Shown here in pieces: positions 1 through 6,770 of a stretch of 12,610 nucleotides of DNA (position 1 is its first letter; each line of letters begins with the position of its first letter). The notes beneath the pieces are model-generated. The model did no database searches and was not told the origin of the DNA. It worked only from the letters and a program-made list of their open reading frames with translations. Source of the DNA: Acidobacteriota bacterium (GTDB lineage Bacteria > Acidobacteriota > Blastocatellia > Pyrinomonadales > Pyrinomonadaceae); NCBI GenBank assembly GCA_029777145.1, contig JAKOSS010000811.1, positions 1-12,610 on the forward strand, given 5' to 3'. Position numbers and translations under genes: made by a program.

Positions 1-2717
1 TTCCATTGCGGCGTGTTCGTCGGTCCGAGGCCGTTGTTCGTGACAGTCCATTGCACGGTCACCGTCTGATTGAAGAACGCGGTCGCCGGCGCCGTGATGT
101 TCGTGACCTCGAGGTCCGGCCGCTGGAGACGCGTGACCGTGAGGGGATGAAAGCGGACGTTGTTGTCTTCGTTGACGCCTTCGTCGATCTGCGGCGGATC
201 GTCGGTCTTGACATAAATGAAGTAATTGCCGGTCTGCGTGATCGAATTCGTCGGGATCGTGACGTTCTGGATCCGATTTGCCGACGTCGCCGCGGCGAGC
301 CCGCCCGTCAACGGAAATGTTCCGATCAGGACGTCGTTGCCGACCTGATCGTCGAGTGAAAAATAGATGCGGTCGATGAACGCTCCGGCGTTGCGGTTTC
401 CGGCGTTGGTATCGGTCCAGCCGAGCGCGAACGGCGTGTCCGAATCCACTTGCGGCGGCGACGACGTCGAAGTCGCCTGTAGATCGGGAACGCGATATTC
501 GAATCCCGTCGAACTGAACGTCGTGTTGTTGGTCTCGCCCGTTCCGCCCGGCTGTCCTTCGTGAACCGAGTCTTCATAATCGACGCGGACATAGAAGAAC
601 GCGTTGCCGGTCGGCGTGACCGGCGTCGTCGGGATCGTGACGTTGACCGACTTCGAATCGGTCTGACCCGGATTCAGGACCGGCGACTGCAGACCCGTGA
701 GGAGGAGAATGTCGTCCGCGTTTCCGGCCACGCCGTCCGGCGAAAAATAGACCTGCGACCGCGACGTCGCGTTTGTCACGGCACCGCCCTGATTCGTCAC
801 GTCATACGAGATCAGGTAATTCACTCCGGGTTCGGTTGACGCCGGGATCGAAAGATTCTGCGCGACGAGATCCGGAAGCGTGACGTCGATCGTGCGCATC
901 GCGACATTGTTGGCGTAGCTGTCGCCTTCATCGATTGCGTGATTCCGATTGCTGATCACGAAGAGGTAATACAGGCCGTCGCTCGGGATGATCGACGTCG
1001 GGAACGAAACCGTCTTGACAGGACTGATCGAACCGCCGGGCGCGAGCGGCGTCGCCGTGAAATTGTCGACGATGAACGTATCCTGATTGACGTCGAGCTG
1101 ATCATCGGTCGAGAGGAATACGGATTCGCCGAATCCCTGTCCGGTCGAGACCGCGCCGATGTTCGTCACGGTGTACGAGATATCGAAAGTCTGATCGGTA
1201 CCGACGCTCGCAGGTGCGCTGAAGTTGCTCACTTCCAGATCCGGACGCGAAGGTTTGAGAGAAACGGTCGCACGCGCCGAATTGGCTCCGAACTGGGCGA
1301 TGATGTCGGCGCTTCCGTAATTTGGATTGACCACCGAATCGATCTGAAACGTCGCCTCGGACATGCCTTCGGGAATGACGATGTTCGTGTTCGGAAGCGA
1401 GATCGCCGTCGAACCGTCCGCGACCGAAAGCGTCACGTTCGCGCCGCCCGTCGGAACGAGCGCCGGGTCGAGCCGGACCGTTCCGTGCCCCGACGTTCCC
1501 GCATGAAACGGATGCGGTTGGTCGATCTTGAGCGTCAGCGGCGGATGCTGCACCGGCGGAATTCCCCAATCGATCCCGAAAAGGATTCCCGTTTGTGTCG
1601 CGAAGTAGATCTGCTGCTGATTGAATCCGTCGGCGTCGATGCGGGAGATCTCATATGCGCCGCCGTAGGAATCGTCGCCTCCGAAGAAGGCGAGCCGCGT
1701 TCCATCGGGCGACCAAACCGGGCTTTGCCAGAACTGAAACGGATAGATCGTCGTGATCGAATTGCCGGCGGAATCGAGAATCCGGACGAAGCGGACCTGG
1801 ATCTCCTCGTTCGTTTCCGGATCGATCTGCGTTTCAAGATCGGCGATGGCGATCTTCGTTCCGTCGGGTGAGAATCGCGCTTCGGGCGGATTGAAACTCT
1901 CGTTGGACGTGAAAAGCGTCGAACAACCCGTTCCGTCAGGATTGATGACATAGACCGTACCTTCGTTCCCAAAAATGATCTTCGATCCGTCGGGCGAATA
2001 GTTGGGCGTATCGAAACCGATGATCCCGGGGTAATAATTGTCGGTCGGCGTCTTCTTTCCCGTCGGGCGCTTTTTCTTCGAGCCTGCAAAAAGGCAGCTG
2101 CTTCCGTCGTTGAGCAGCACTTGATCGCTGCCGTCGGTGTCCATCGAATAGATCCCGGAGTTGCCGAATTCGTCGTATCCGACATAGACGATCTTCGTTC
2201 CGTCCGGCGAGAACGCCGGCTGTGCTTCCGGGCGATCGTTGAATGTGAGACGCCGCTGGTCGGTTCCGTCGGCGTTCATGATGTAGATCTCGCGGTTGTT
2301 GATGTCGACCGTGTTGTCGTCGTCCTCGCCGTCACGCCGGCTGACAAAGACGATCTTTGAGTAATCGGGCGAATACGACGCTTCCATGTCGTCGATGTTC
2401 GCGATCGTGGATCTCTGCAGGCTGCCGCTTGGATCGAGTTCGTACGTGGACGTGGGCGCGTTGTTGAATCCGAGATTGAGCGCCTCCCCGAAAATGATCT
2501 TCCCGGTAATGCCCGGACCCGCATTGTAAGCCGATCGTCGCGGTTGATTCGGCGTCCGACTCGCTTCCCGCGCTTTGTCGGGGGTCGGCCGCGACTCGCC
2601 GCGGGCTGCCTGTGAGAAGTACAGAGACCTTTCGGAAAAGGCGATCGTTACGAGCGCGGCGATAGCTGCGGCGATGACAAAGTAGCGGTATTTCGAGAGT
2701 CGCGTAACCGAAGGCAT
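1..2717 (-). CDS. Exported PD40 beta-propeller / CARDB repeat protein (C-terminus beyond left edge)
   Basis: The frame is open from the ATG at 2717 to the left edge (905 codons, no stop), so the 3' end is missing. An AGGAG Shine-Dalgarno lies 10 nt before the ATG. Residues about 12-28 are a hydrophobic signal or anchor segment. Residues about 105-380 hold five PD40/TolB-type blades, each with an F/Y/W-SPD-x-(S/T)-(K/R)-(I/L) core (near residues 111, 170, 240, 283 and 335) and often an 'NADG/DTDG' turn. Residues about 388-490 look like a Calx-beta/Ig-like beta domain. Three CARDB-type domains then begin with 'PDL' near residues 494, 612 and 742, and a fourth begins near 866 and is cut by the edge. 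Such proteins are exported, and CARDB domains are thought to mediate adhesion or binding; no enzymatic residues are evident. The gene has its own promoter-like element (2761-2788) shared with two neighbours. The substrate or partner cannot be told from the sequence. Confidence 0.9.
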   Translation of the reverse strand, partial: MPSVTRLSKYRYFVIAAAIAALVTIAFSERSLYFSQAARGESRPTPDKAREASRTPNQPRRSAYNAGPGITGKIIFGEALNLGFNNAPTSTYELDPSGSLQRSTIANIDDMEASYSPDYSKIVFVSRRDGEDDDNTVDINNREIYIMNADGTDQRRLTFNDRPEAQPAFSPDGTKIVYVGYDEFGNSGIYSMDTDGSDQVLLNDGSSCLFAGSKKKRPTGKKTPTDNYYPGIIGFDTPNYSPDGSKIIFGNEGTVYVINPDGTGCSTLFTSNESFNPPEARFSPDGTKIAIADLETQIDPETNEEIQVRFVRILDSAGNSITTIYPFQFWQSPVWSPDGTRLAFFGGDDSYGGAYEISRIDADGFNQQQIYFATQTGILFGIDWGIPPVQHPPLTLKIDQPHPFHAGTSGHGTVRLDPALVPTGGANVTLSVADGSTAISLPNTNIVIPEGMSEATFQIDSVVNPNYGSADIIAQFGANSARATVSLKPSRPDLEVSNFSAPASVGTDQTFDISYTVTNIGAVSTGQGFGESVFLSTDDQLDVNQDTFIVDNFTATPLAPGGSISPVKTVSFPTSIIPSDGLYYLFVISNRNHAIDEGDSYANNVAMRTIDVTLPDLVAQNLSIPASTEPGVNYLISYDVTNQGGAVTNATSRSQVYFSPDGVAGNADDILLLTGLQSPVLNPGQTDSKSVNVTIPTTPVTPTGNAFFYVRVDYEDSVHEGQPGGTGETNNTTFSSTGFEYRVPDLQATSTSSPPQVDSDTPFALGWTDTNAGNRNAGAFIDRIYFSLDDQVGNDVLIGTFPLTGGLAAATSANRIQNVTIPTNSITQTGNYFIYVKTDDPPQIDEGVNEDNNVRFHPLTVTRLQRPDLEVTNITAPATAFFNQTVTVQWTVTNNGLGPTNTPQW

Positions 2718-2764
2718 TCTCCAAATTCTCCTTTGCTGACAAGTTCTGACTTGTTGGAGAATGC
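2714..2764 (-). promoter_or_regulatory. 5'-leader inverted repeats that can bury the start codon
   Basis: In the leader of the CARDB gene, GCATTCTCCAA at 2714-2724 is a perfect 11-bp inverted repeat of TTGGAGAATGC at 2754-2764. Nested inside is a second inverted repeat, ACAAGT-TCTG-ACTTGT (2739-2754). In the minus-strand transcript the outer stem would pair over the ATG (2715-2717), leaving the AGGAG ribosome-binding site in the loop region. The distal arm overlaps the end of the promoter-like element, so whether it is fully transcribed depends on the real start site. It could instead be a DNA operator. Confidence 0.45.
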
Positions 2765-2788
2765 GGAAAGTAACCCGCGGAACTGACA
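2761..2788 (-). promoter_or_regulatory. Shared TGTCA-N15-TTCCGCAT promoter-like element, copy A
   Basis: On the minus strand this reads TGTCA, 15 bases, then TTCCGCAT, ending 43 nt before the CARDB gene start. The same two blocks with the same spacer occur at 5423-5450 and 6088-6115. Copies A and B also share the preceding ACT and the TTC after TGTCA+1 (21 of 28 positions identical). A TGTCA -35 box is known for some ECF sigma groups (for example ECF41). Assignment to the ECF sigma factor encoded at 5515-6084 is inference. Confidence 0.65.
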
Positions 2789-2812
2789 TTTTTATTGACG
2801 CAAAGAACATCC

Positions 2813-2847
2813 GGGACGACCGCTGACCTTTCGGCGGCGATCGTCCC
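2813..2847 (-). terminator. Terminator-like hairpin after the beta-helix gene
   Basis: GGGACGACCGC (2813-2823) pairs with GCGATCGTCCC (2837-2847), giving an 11-bp stem with one G-U pair and a 13-nt loop, 10 nt downstream of the TGA of the 2858-5374 gene. On the minus strand only a weak T-rich stretch (GTTCTTTG) follows, so it is an imperfect intrinsic terminator. It separates the beta-helix gene from the CARDB gene, consistent with each having its own promoter element. Confidence 0.55.
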
Positions 2848-2857
2848 TAACGCCGGA

Positions 2858-5374
2858 TCACGGTTGGGGGATCACGCCCGGCAAGGGAGCGTCGCCGTTT
2901 GACCCGAATCCGAAAATCTGAACACCACTGTTCGAACCGTTGATGAACCAGGTATTCGAGGAGGGTCGGAAGATCGCTGAGTCGCTTTGACCGTCGCCGT
3001 CATAGTCGCCCGGAACGGGAACATCGCCGTTCGCGCCAAACGGAAACGAGTAATAGGAACTGTCCTCGCTCCGCAGGACGAACCATGTTCCGGAGCTCGG
3101 CCGCCAGACCGCGACGTCCGTTTTGCCGTCGCCGGTGTAATCGGACGGAACGATCAGGTCGCCGATTGCTCCAAATTGATAAACAATGATCCCCGCGGTC
3201 GAGCAGTTGATCCACCATTGCGAATTCGACGAACGGTAGATTGCGACATCATCGCGGCCGTCACCGTCGTAGTCGCCGACGACGGGCAGATCTCCGAAGG
3301 CGCCGAAGGGAACGACCGTTGCTCCGCTCGCGGTCGAAAGATACCAGACGCCCGTCGAAGGCCGGAAGATCGCTGCTTCGGCTTTTCCGTCGCCGTCGTA
3401 GTCACCCGGAACCGGAATGTCGCCGGCGGTGCCGAACGGGAACGAGTAATACGAATAGTCCTCGCTCCTCAAAACAAACCATTCGCCTGATGACGGACGC
3501 CAGAACGCGACGTCGGTGATCCCGTCCCCGGTGAAATCCGCCGCGACCGGATTGTCCGAGCCGGTTCCGAACTGGAAGGCGTTGTTGCCGCCGTCCGAAC
3601 TCCTCAAATACCACCATTCGCCGACCGCCGGACGGAAGATCGACACGTCTGTACGGCAATCGCCGTCGAAGTCAAAATCAGCGTTCTTTCCCGAGCGCTG
3701 AACGGCGCCGGTCTCGAACGAGCCGATGTCGACGGTGTTTCCGATGATCCGGTAAAAGCACGCGCCGCGTTGGTCAAAACGAAGCCTGACGCCGTTCTGA
3801 TCGACCGCCAGCGAGTTGTTGCCGGTATTGATCGCCGGGCTTCCGGATTGGAGAGCGATCGTCTTCGTCGGGCCGCCGTTGTCCTGCGGACCGCCGCCGA
3901 CGAACATCGGATCGATGCCGATGATATCGCCGGGCACGCCGAATCCGCTGCCGCCGGGATTGCTGCGGACGAGATTGAAGCCGTTCGACGTGAAGTTGTC
4001 GCCGACGACGTCCGCGCTGGTTCCGTTGTTGTTGTTCGCGATGATGGTGTTTTGGACGATCGTCGCGACGCTCGGTGTAAGCTGTGGATGCCCGACGCCG
4101 GCACCGCCGTTCGGACCCGAAAAGTTGCCGGTGATCGTCGAATTGATGATTCGCATCGTCGCCGAATTGTTCCAGATCCCGCCGCCGCGTCCGGCTCCCG
4201 AAGCGGCGTTGTGAGTCGAATTTCCGCTGATCGTCGAATTGATGATGTTCATCGTGTTCGATCCGATCGTCGCGATCCCGCCGCCGCTGTGAACCTCCTG
4301 CACCGCCGGCTGTGTGTCCTGGCACTGGTTATCAAGGATTGCCGAGCCAACGATCGTCACCGTTCCGGTTCCGCCGGTGTTGCGGTTGATCCCGCATCCG
4401 GTTCCACCGATGATGCCGGCGGCAGTGTTGCCGGAAACCGTCGTTGATCGGATCACCAGCGCGCCGCTCGTGGTCACCTCGATCCCTCCGGCGCTGTTGC
4501 GCCCCGTATTGTTCGTCACGTGTGACTCCGACACGAGGCCGTTTGCCGAGATCATCCGCACGCCGCCGACCGCGCCCGCCGACTGATCGGACGGTCCTGA
4601 GAACGTGTTCGAATCGACCGTCAGGTTCCCGATCGTTAGTTTTTGCGCATTCAGCGTCGCTCCGGCGACGTCCTGGGAGGTCGTGTTTCCGGAGATCGTC
4701 GTATCCGTGATGTTCGCGACCTGTGCCAGTCCGGAATCGGTTGAGAAATATCCGCCGGCCTGCGCGGACGGCCCCGAGACCGAGTTGTTTGTAATTTGAA
4801 GACCTGAAATCTGGACGTTCCTCGTATTCGTCAGATTAATTCCGCCGCCGGTGTTGGCGCTGTTGTTTGTCACCTTGAGATCCCGCAGCGTGACCGTGTG
4901 CGACGAATTCGCGAAAATGCCGCCACCGCGTCCGTCGAAAGCCGGAGCAGTTGAACCGGTTCCGTTGCCGCCGCTGACGGTCAGCCCGCTGATCGTTACG
5001 ACCGCTTCGTTATCGAGGTAAAAGATCCGGCTCAATCCGCCGCCGCTGATCGTCAGGAGATTCGCTCCCGGACCTTGGATCGTTAGCGGAATGCCGGGAA
5101 AGTTTGTCCCCTCGCGCGTTATGCGGAGTTCACCGCCGGCAAGCGTGATCGTTCGCGGGGTGTTGAATACGGCTGGATCGAACGTGATCAGATCCTCCTG
5201 GCCGTTGGCATTCGCCTGATTGATTGCGTCGCGCAGGCTTCCGGCGCCGCTGTCGTTCGTGTTCGTAACGACGAAGTTGCTGGCGTTTGCCGTTGCAGAC
5301 GCCGCCGCGAGGATCAATAAGAACAGGTTGAGCCGGATCGCTGTGCCGACAAAGTTTTCGAAATACGACTTCAT
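2858..5374 (-). CDS. Secreted right-handed beta-helix protein with C-terminal FG-GAP-like repeats
   Basis: I chose the ATG at 5374 (838 aa): GGAGG lies 7 nt upstream and a signal peptide follows at once (hydrophobic core about 14-27, likely cleavage after ATANA at 31). The frame is open 45 codons further upstream, but that stretch is leader and contains the promoter element. Residues about 34-490 are beta-helix coils rich in N, G, T and V with repeated 'ISGNT/NNS' turns, opening with 'NTNDSGAGSLRDAI', common in secreted beta-helix proteins. Residues about 493-556 carry the 'NGGPTKT-ALxxGSPAIN...DQRG...DIGSFE' signature seen in choice-of-anchor Q proteins. Residues about 560-835 are six repeats of 43-45 residues, each starting D-(F/Y)-(D/T)-GD and continuing 'IFRPSSGxW...FGxxGD-P', an FG-GAP/VCBS-like calcium-binding propeller pattern. 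Likely a surface or released structural, adhesive or carbohydrate-binding protein; no pectate-lyase catalytic set was identified. It is divergent from the sigma-factor gene. Confidence 0.92.
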   Translation of the reverse strand: MKSYFENFVGTAIRLNLFLLILAAASATANASNFVVTNTNDSGAGSLRDAINQANANGQEDLITFDPAVFNTPRTITLAGGELRITREGTNFPGIPLTIQGPGANLLTISGGGLSRIFYLDNEAVVTISGLTVSGGNGTGSTAPAFDGRGGGIFANSSHTVTLRDLKVTNNSANTGGGINLTNTRNVQISGLQITNNSVSGPSAQAGGYFSTDSGLAQVANITDTTISGNTTSQDVAGATLNAQKLTIGNLTVDSNTFSGPSDQSAGAVGGVRMISANGLVSESHVTNNTGRNSAGGIEVTTSGALVIRSTTVSGNTAAGIIGGTGCGINRNTGGTGTVTIVGSAILDNQCQDTQPAVQEVHSGGGIATIGSNTMNIINSTISGNSTHNAASGAGRGGGIWNNSATMRIINSTITGNFSGPNGGAGVGHPQLTPSVATIVQNTIIANNNNGTSADVVGDNFTSNGFNLVRSNPGGSGFGVPGDIIGIDPMFVGGGPQDNGGPTKTIALQSGSPAINTGNNSLAVDQNGVRLRFDQRGACFYRIIGNTVDIGSFETGAVQRSGKNADFDFDGDCRTDVSIFRPAVGEWWYLRSSDGGNNAFQFGTGSDNPVAADFTGDGITDVAFWRPSSGEWFVLRSEDYSYYSFPFGTAGDIPVPGDYDGDGKAEAAIFRPSTGVWYLSTASGATVVPFGAFGDLPVVGDYDGDGRDDVAIYRSSNSQWWINCSTAGIIVYQFGAIGDLIVPSDYTGDGKTDVAVWRPSSGTWFVLRSEDSSYYSFPFGANGDVPVPGDYDGDGQSDSAIFRPSSNTWFINGSNSGVQIFGFGSNGDAPLPGVIPQP

Positions 5375-5422
5375 TTCAATGCCTCCAATTGCCACTCGTG
5401 CCTTGATGTTGATTGTGTTGAT

Positions 5423-5450
5423 ATGCGGAAAGTCGCGCCGTGAAGTGACA
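5423..5450 (-). promoter_or_regulatory. Shared TGTCA-N15-TTCCGCAT promoter-like element, copy B
   Basis: On the minus strand, TGTCA (5446-5450) and TTCCGCAT (5423-5430) are separated by 15 nt, ending 48 nt before the beta-helix gene start and leaving room for a leader and the GGAGG ribosome-binding site. The last 11 bases (ACTTTCCGCAT) are identical to copy A. It lies in the divergent gap shared with the sigma-factor gene but points away from it. The role as an ECF promoter is inferred. Confidence 0.65.
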
Positions 5451-5490
5451 AAACGGCCGAAAAGACGGAGGAGATCACGGGTTTTCAGGG

Positions 5491-5496
5491 TATAAT
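5491..5496 (+). promoter_or_regulatory. TATAAT -10 box of the sigma-factor gene
   Basis: A perfect TATAAT ends 18 nt before the sigma-factor ATG, predicting a start near 5503 and a leader of about 12 nt that contains AAGG 3 nt before the ATG. No good -35 hexamer is seen at 16-18 bp upstream (5467-5475 is GGAGGAGAT-like). It suggests housekeeping sigma-70 transcription of the ECF gene, in contrast to its three neighbours that carry the TGTCA/TTCCGCAT element. Confidence 0.5.
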
Positions 5497-5514
5497 CCGA
5501 GCAAATCAAGGCTT

Positions 5515-6084
5515 ATGAACCGGAATGAGGATTCGGAGATCACACGAATTCTGAAAGATTGGAACGACGGCATCGCGAACGCAAAGGATCGGTTGTGGCC
5601 CTACGTTTACGACGAACTCAGAAAACAGGCGCGGATCGCGATGTCCAGCGAGCGTTCCGATCACACTCTTCAGCCGACCGAGTTGGTTCACGAGGCGTTC
5701 ATGAGACTTGCGAGCCAATCAGGGATCGACTGGAAAGATCGCCGGCATTTCTACGGAATTGCGTCACGGTTGATGCGGCAGGTCCTCGTCGATCACGCAC
5801 GGACGAAGGCTGCCGTGAAACGCGGGAATCGCCCGATCTACTTTTCGGTGGACGATGTCCAGATCCCGGTCGAAGATCGGGCGGCGTCGATCGTCATTCT
5901 GCATCAGGTGCTCGATCGTTTGGAGGCGTTTGATGAACGTCAGGCGCGCATTGTCGAGATGAGATTTTTCGGTGGATTGAGCAACGCCGAGATCGCCGAA
6001 TGCCTTGAAATAACGGAGCGCACCGTGATCCGTGACTGGAACGCGGCAAAACTTTGGCTCTACCGCGAACTGAATCGAAGATAA
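5515..6084 (+). CDS. ECF RNA polymerase sigma factor, TIGR02999/ECF43-like
   Basis: 189 aa, the usual size for this family. Residues about 10-100 are sigma region 2 ('QPTELVHEAFMRL' at 53-65, 'W-DRRHFYGIASRLMRQVLVDHAR' at 73-96). Residues about 125-187 are region 4, with the helix-turn-helix 'LSNAEIAECLEITERTVIRDWNAAKLWL'. It directs core RNA polymerase to a specific promoter set. The usual acidic DAED motif of region 2.2 is absent; Gln53-Pro54-Thr55-Glu56 occupies its place. In ECF43 factors such as Vibrio parahaemolyticus EcfP, a threonine in this region is phosphorylated by a partner kinase to activate the factor; Thr55 is the obvious counterpart here (inference). No anti-sigma gene is adjacent; instead a Ser/Thr kinase gene starts 56 nt downstream, which fits kinase control. 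The TGTCA/TTCCGCAT elements next to it are candidate targets. Confidence 0.93.
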   Translation: MNRNEDSEITRILKDWNDGIANAKDRLWPYVYDELRKQARIAMSSERSDHTLQPTELVHEAFMRLASQSGIDWKDRRHFYGIASRLMRQVLVDHARTKAAVKRGNRPIYFSVDDVQIPVEDRAASIVILHQVLDRLEAFDERQARIVEMRFFGGLSNAEIAECLEITERTVIRDWNAAKLWLYRELNRR

Positions 6085-6087
6085 TTT

Positions 6088-6115
6088 TGTCATTGATCAG
6101 GCCCGGATTCCGCAT
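6088..6115 (+). promoter_or_regulatory. Shared TGTCA-N15-TTCCGCAT promoter-like element, copy C
   Basis: TGTCA (6088-6092) and TTCCGCAT (6108-6115) are separated by 15 nt, in a spacer otherwise unlike copies A and B. The element begins 3 nt after the sigma-factor stop codon and ends 25 nt before the kinase ATG, leaving room for an AGAAGG ribosome-binding site at 6125-6130. It suggests the kinase is transcribed from its own promoter, possibly by the sigma factor encoded just upstream (a positive loop; inference). Confidence 0.6.
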
Positions 6116-6140
6116 TAACCCGACAGAAGGCAAAATCGCT

Positions 6141-6770
6141 ATGTCCACGGAGAGTTGGGAGAAGATAAAAGAAATACTCGAAACGGCGCTCGGACTCGAG
6201 CCCGGTGAACGGGCGGAATTCCTGGCCGGTCTGGATATCGATGACGACATCCGCACCGAAGTTGATTCGCTGCTTGCGAATGAAGAACACTCGGTGGAAT
6301 TCATGTCGCTCACGGTCGATAATTTCTCCGCGGGAATCCTCGGCGAACGCGATCCGTCGGGCGACGTTCATCCGGGCGAAAAGGTCGGCGCCTATCGCAT
6401 CGTCCGCGAGATCGGGCTCGGAGGGATGGGCGCGGTCTTTCTCGCCGAACGCGATGACGGAAGATTCGAACAGAAGGTCGCCGTCAAAATGCTCCGGCGC
6501 GAATTCAACACGGCTAATTTTCGCGAGCACTTCAGGTACGAGCGACGTGTCCACGCGGCGTTGAGCCATCCGAACATCGCCATGCTTCTCGATGCCGGAG
6601 CCACCGGCGACGGGATCCCCTATCTGGTGATGGAGTATGTCGACGGCCAACCGATCGACCGGTATTGTAAAAAAAAAACCTCGGACTCAATAAAAGCCTC
6701 CGGTTGTTCATCAAGGTCTGCGACGCGGTCTCGTTCGCTCACCGAAACCTCGTCGTTCATCGCGACCTGA
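6141..6770 (+). CDS. Receptor Ser/Thr protein kinase, N-terminal part (frame shifted at A10)
   Basis: The ATG at 6141 is preceded by AGAAGG at 10 nt, and the product opens with 'W-KIKEILETALGLEPGERAEFL...VDSLL', a conserved leader of acidobacterial and planctomycete kinases. The kinase N-lobe follows: glycine loop GLGGMG at residues 92-97, ATP-binding Lys116 in VAVK, alpha-C Glu134, hinge MEYVDGQP at 164-171. After Lys177-179, encoded in the A10 run (6669-6678), the frame loses homology and ends at 6770 after about 30 unrelated residues. Taken literally this 209-aa product lacks the HRD catalytic loop and DFG motif and would be inactive. One extra A, or a -1 ribosomal slip, joins it to the frame ending at 8257, giving a normal 705-aa kinase. 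The alternatives are a sequencing indel, a genuine frameshift mutation, or slippage-dependent expression. Confidence 0.85.
   Translation: MSTESWEKIKEILETALGLEPGERAEFLAGLDIDDDIRTEVDSLLANEEHSVEFMSLTVDNFSAGILGERDPSGDVHPGEKVGAYRIVREIGLGGMGAVFLAERDDGRFEQKVAVKMLRREFNTANFREHFRYERRVHAALSHPNIAMLLDAGATGDGIPYLVMEYVDGQPIDRYCKKKTSDSIKASGCSSRSATRSRSLTETSSFIAT
6669..6678 (+). other. A10 homopolymer at the kinase frame junction
   Basis: Ten consecutive A's encode Lys177-179 plus the first base of the next codon. With ten A's the upstream frame continues into a non-homologous tail. With eleven (or a -1 slip on A AAA AAA) it enters the frame reading NLGLNKSLRLF...HRDLKPSN, which matches kinase spacing. Runs of nine or more A's are known sites of RNA-polymerase slippage and also common sites of sequencing error. 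Only a weak downstream hairpin (CGGA 6682-6685 with TCCG 6699-6702) is visible. Confidence 0.8.

Noticed and set aside
939..1871. 310-codon plus-strand reading frame opposite the CARDB gene
   Set aside because: Arg/Asp-rich composition typical of an antisense shadow in GC-rich DNA; the minus strand encodes recognisable PD40 and CARDB domains across the same bases.
3770..4447. Plus-strand reading frame opposite the beta-helix gene
   Set aside because: No ribosome-binding site or recognisable motif; explained as the complement of the beta-helix coils.
5375..5509. Upstream extension of the beta-helix protein by 45 residues
   Set aside because: It would place the signal peptide internally and run through the TGTCA/TTCCGCAT element; the ATG at 5374 has GGAGG at the right distance.
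6054..6140. Upstream extension of the kinase frame into the end of the sigma gene
   Set aside because: The extension has no family similarity; the conserved kinase leader starts just after the ATG at 6141, which has AGAAGG upstream.
6682..6703. Hairpin downstream of A10 as a frameshift stimulator
   Set aside because: Only a 4-5 bp stem with a large loop; too weak to count as evidence.
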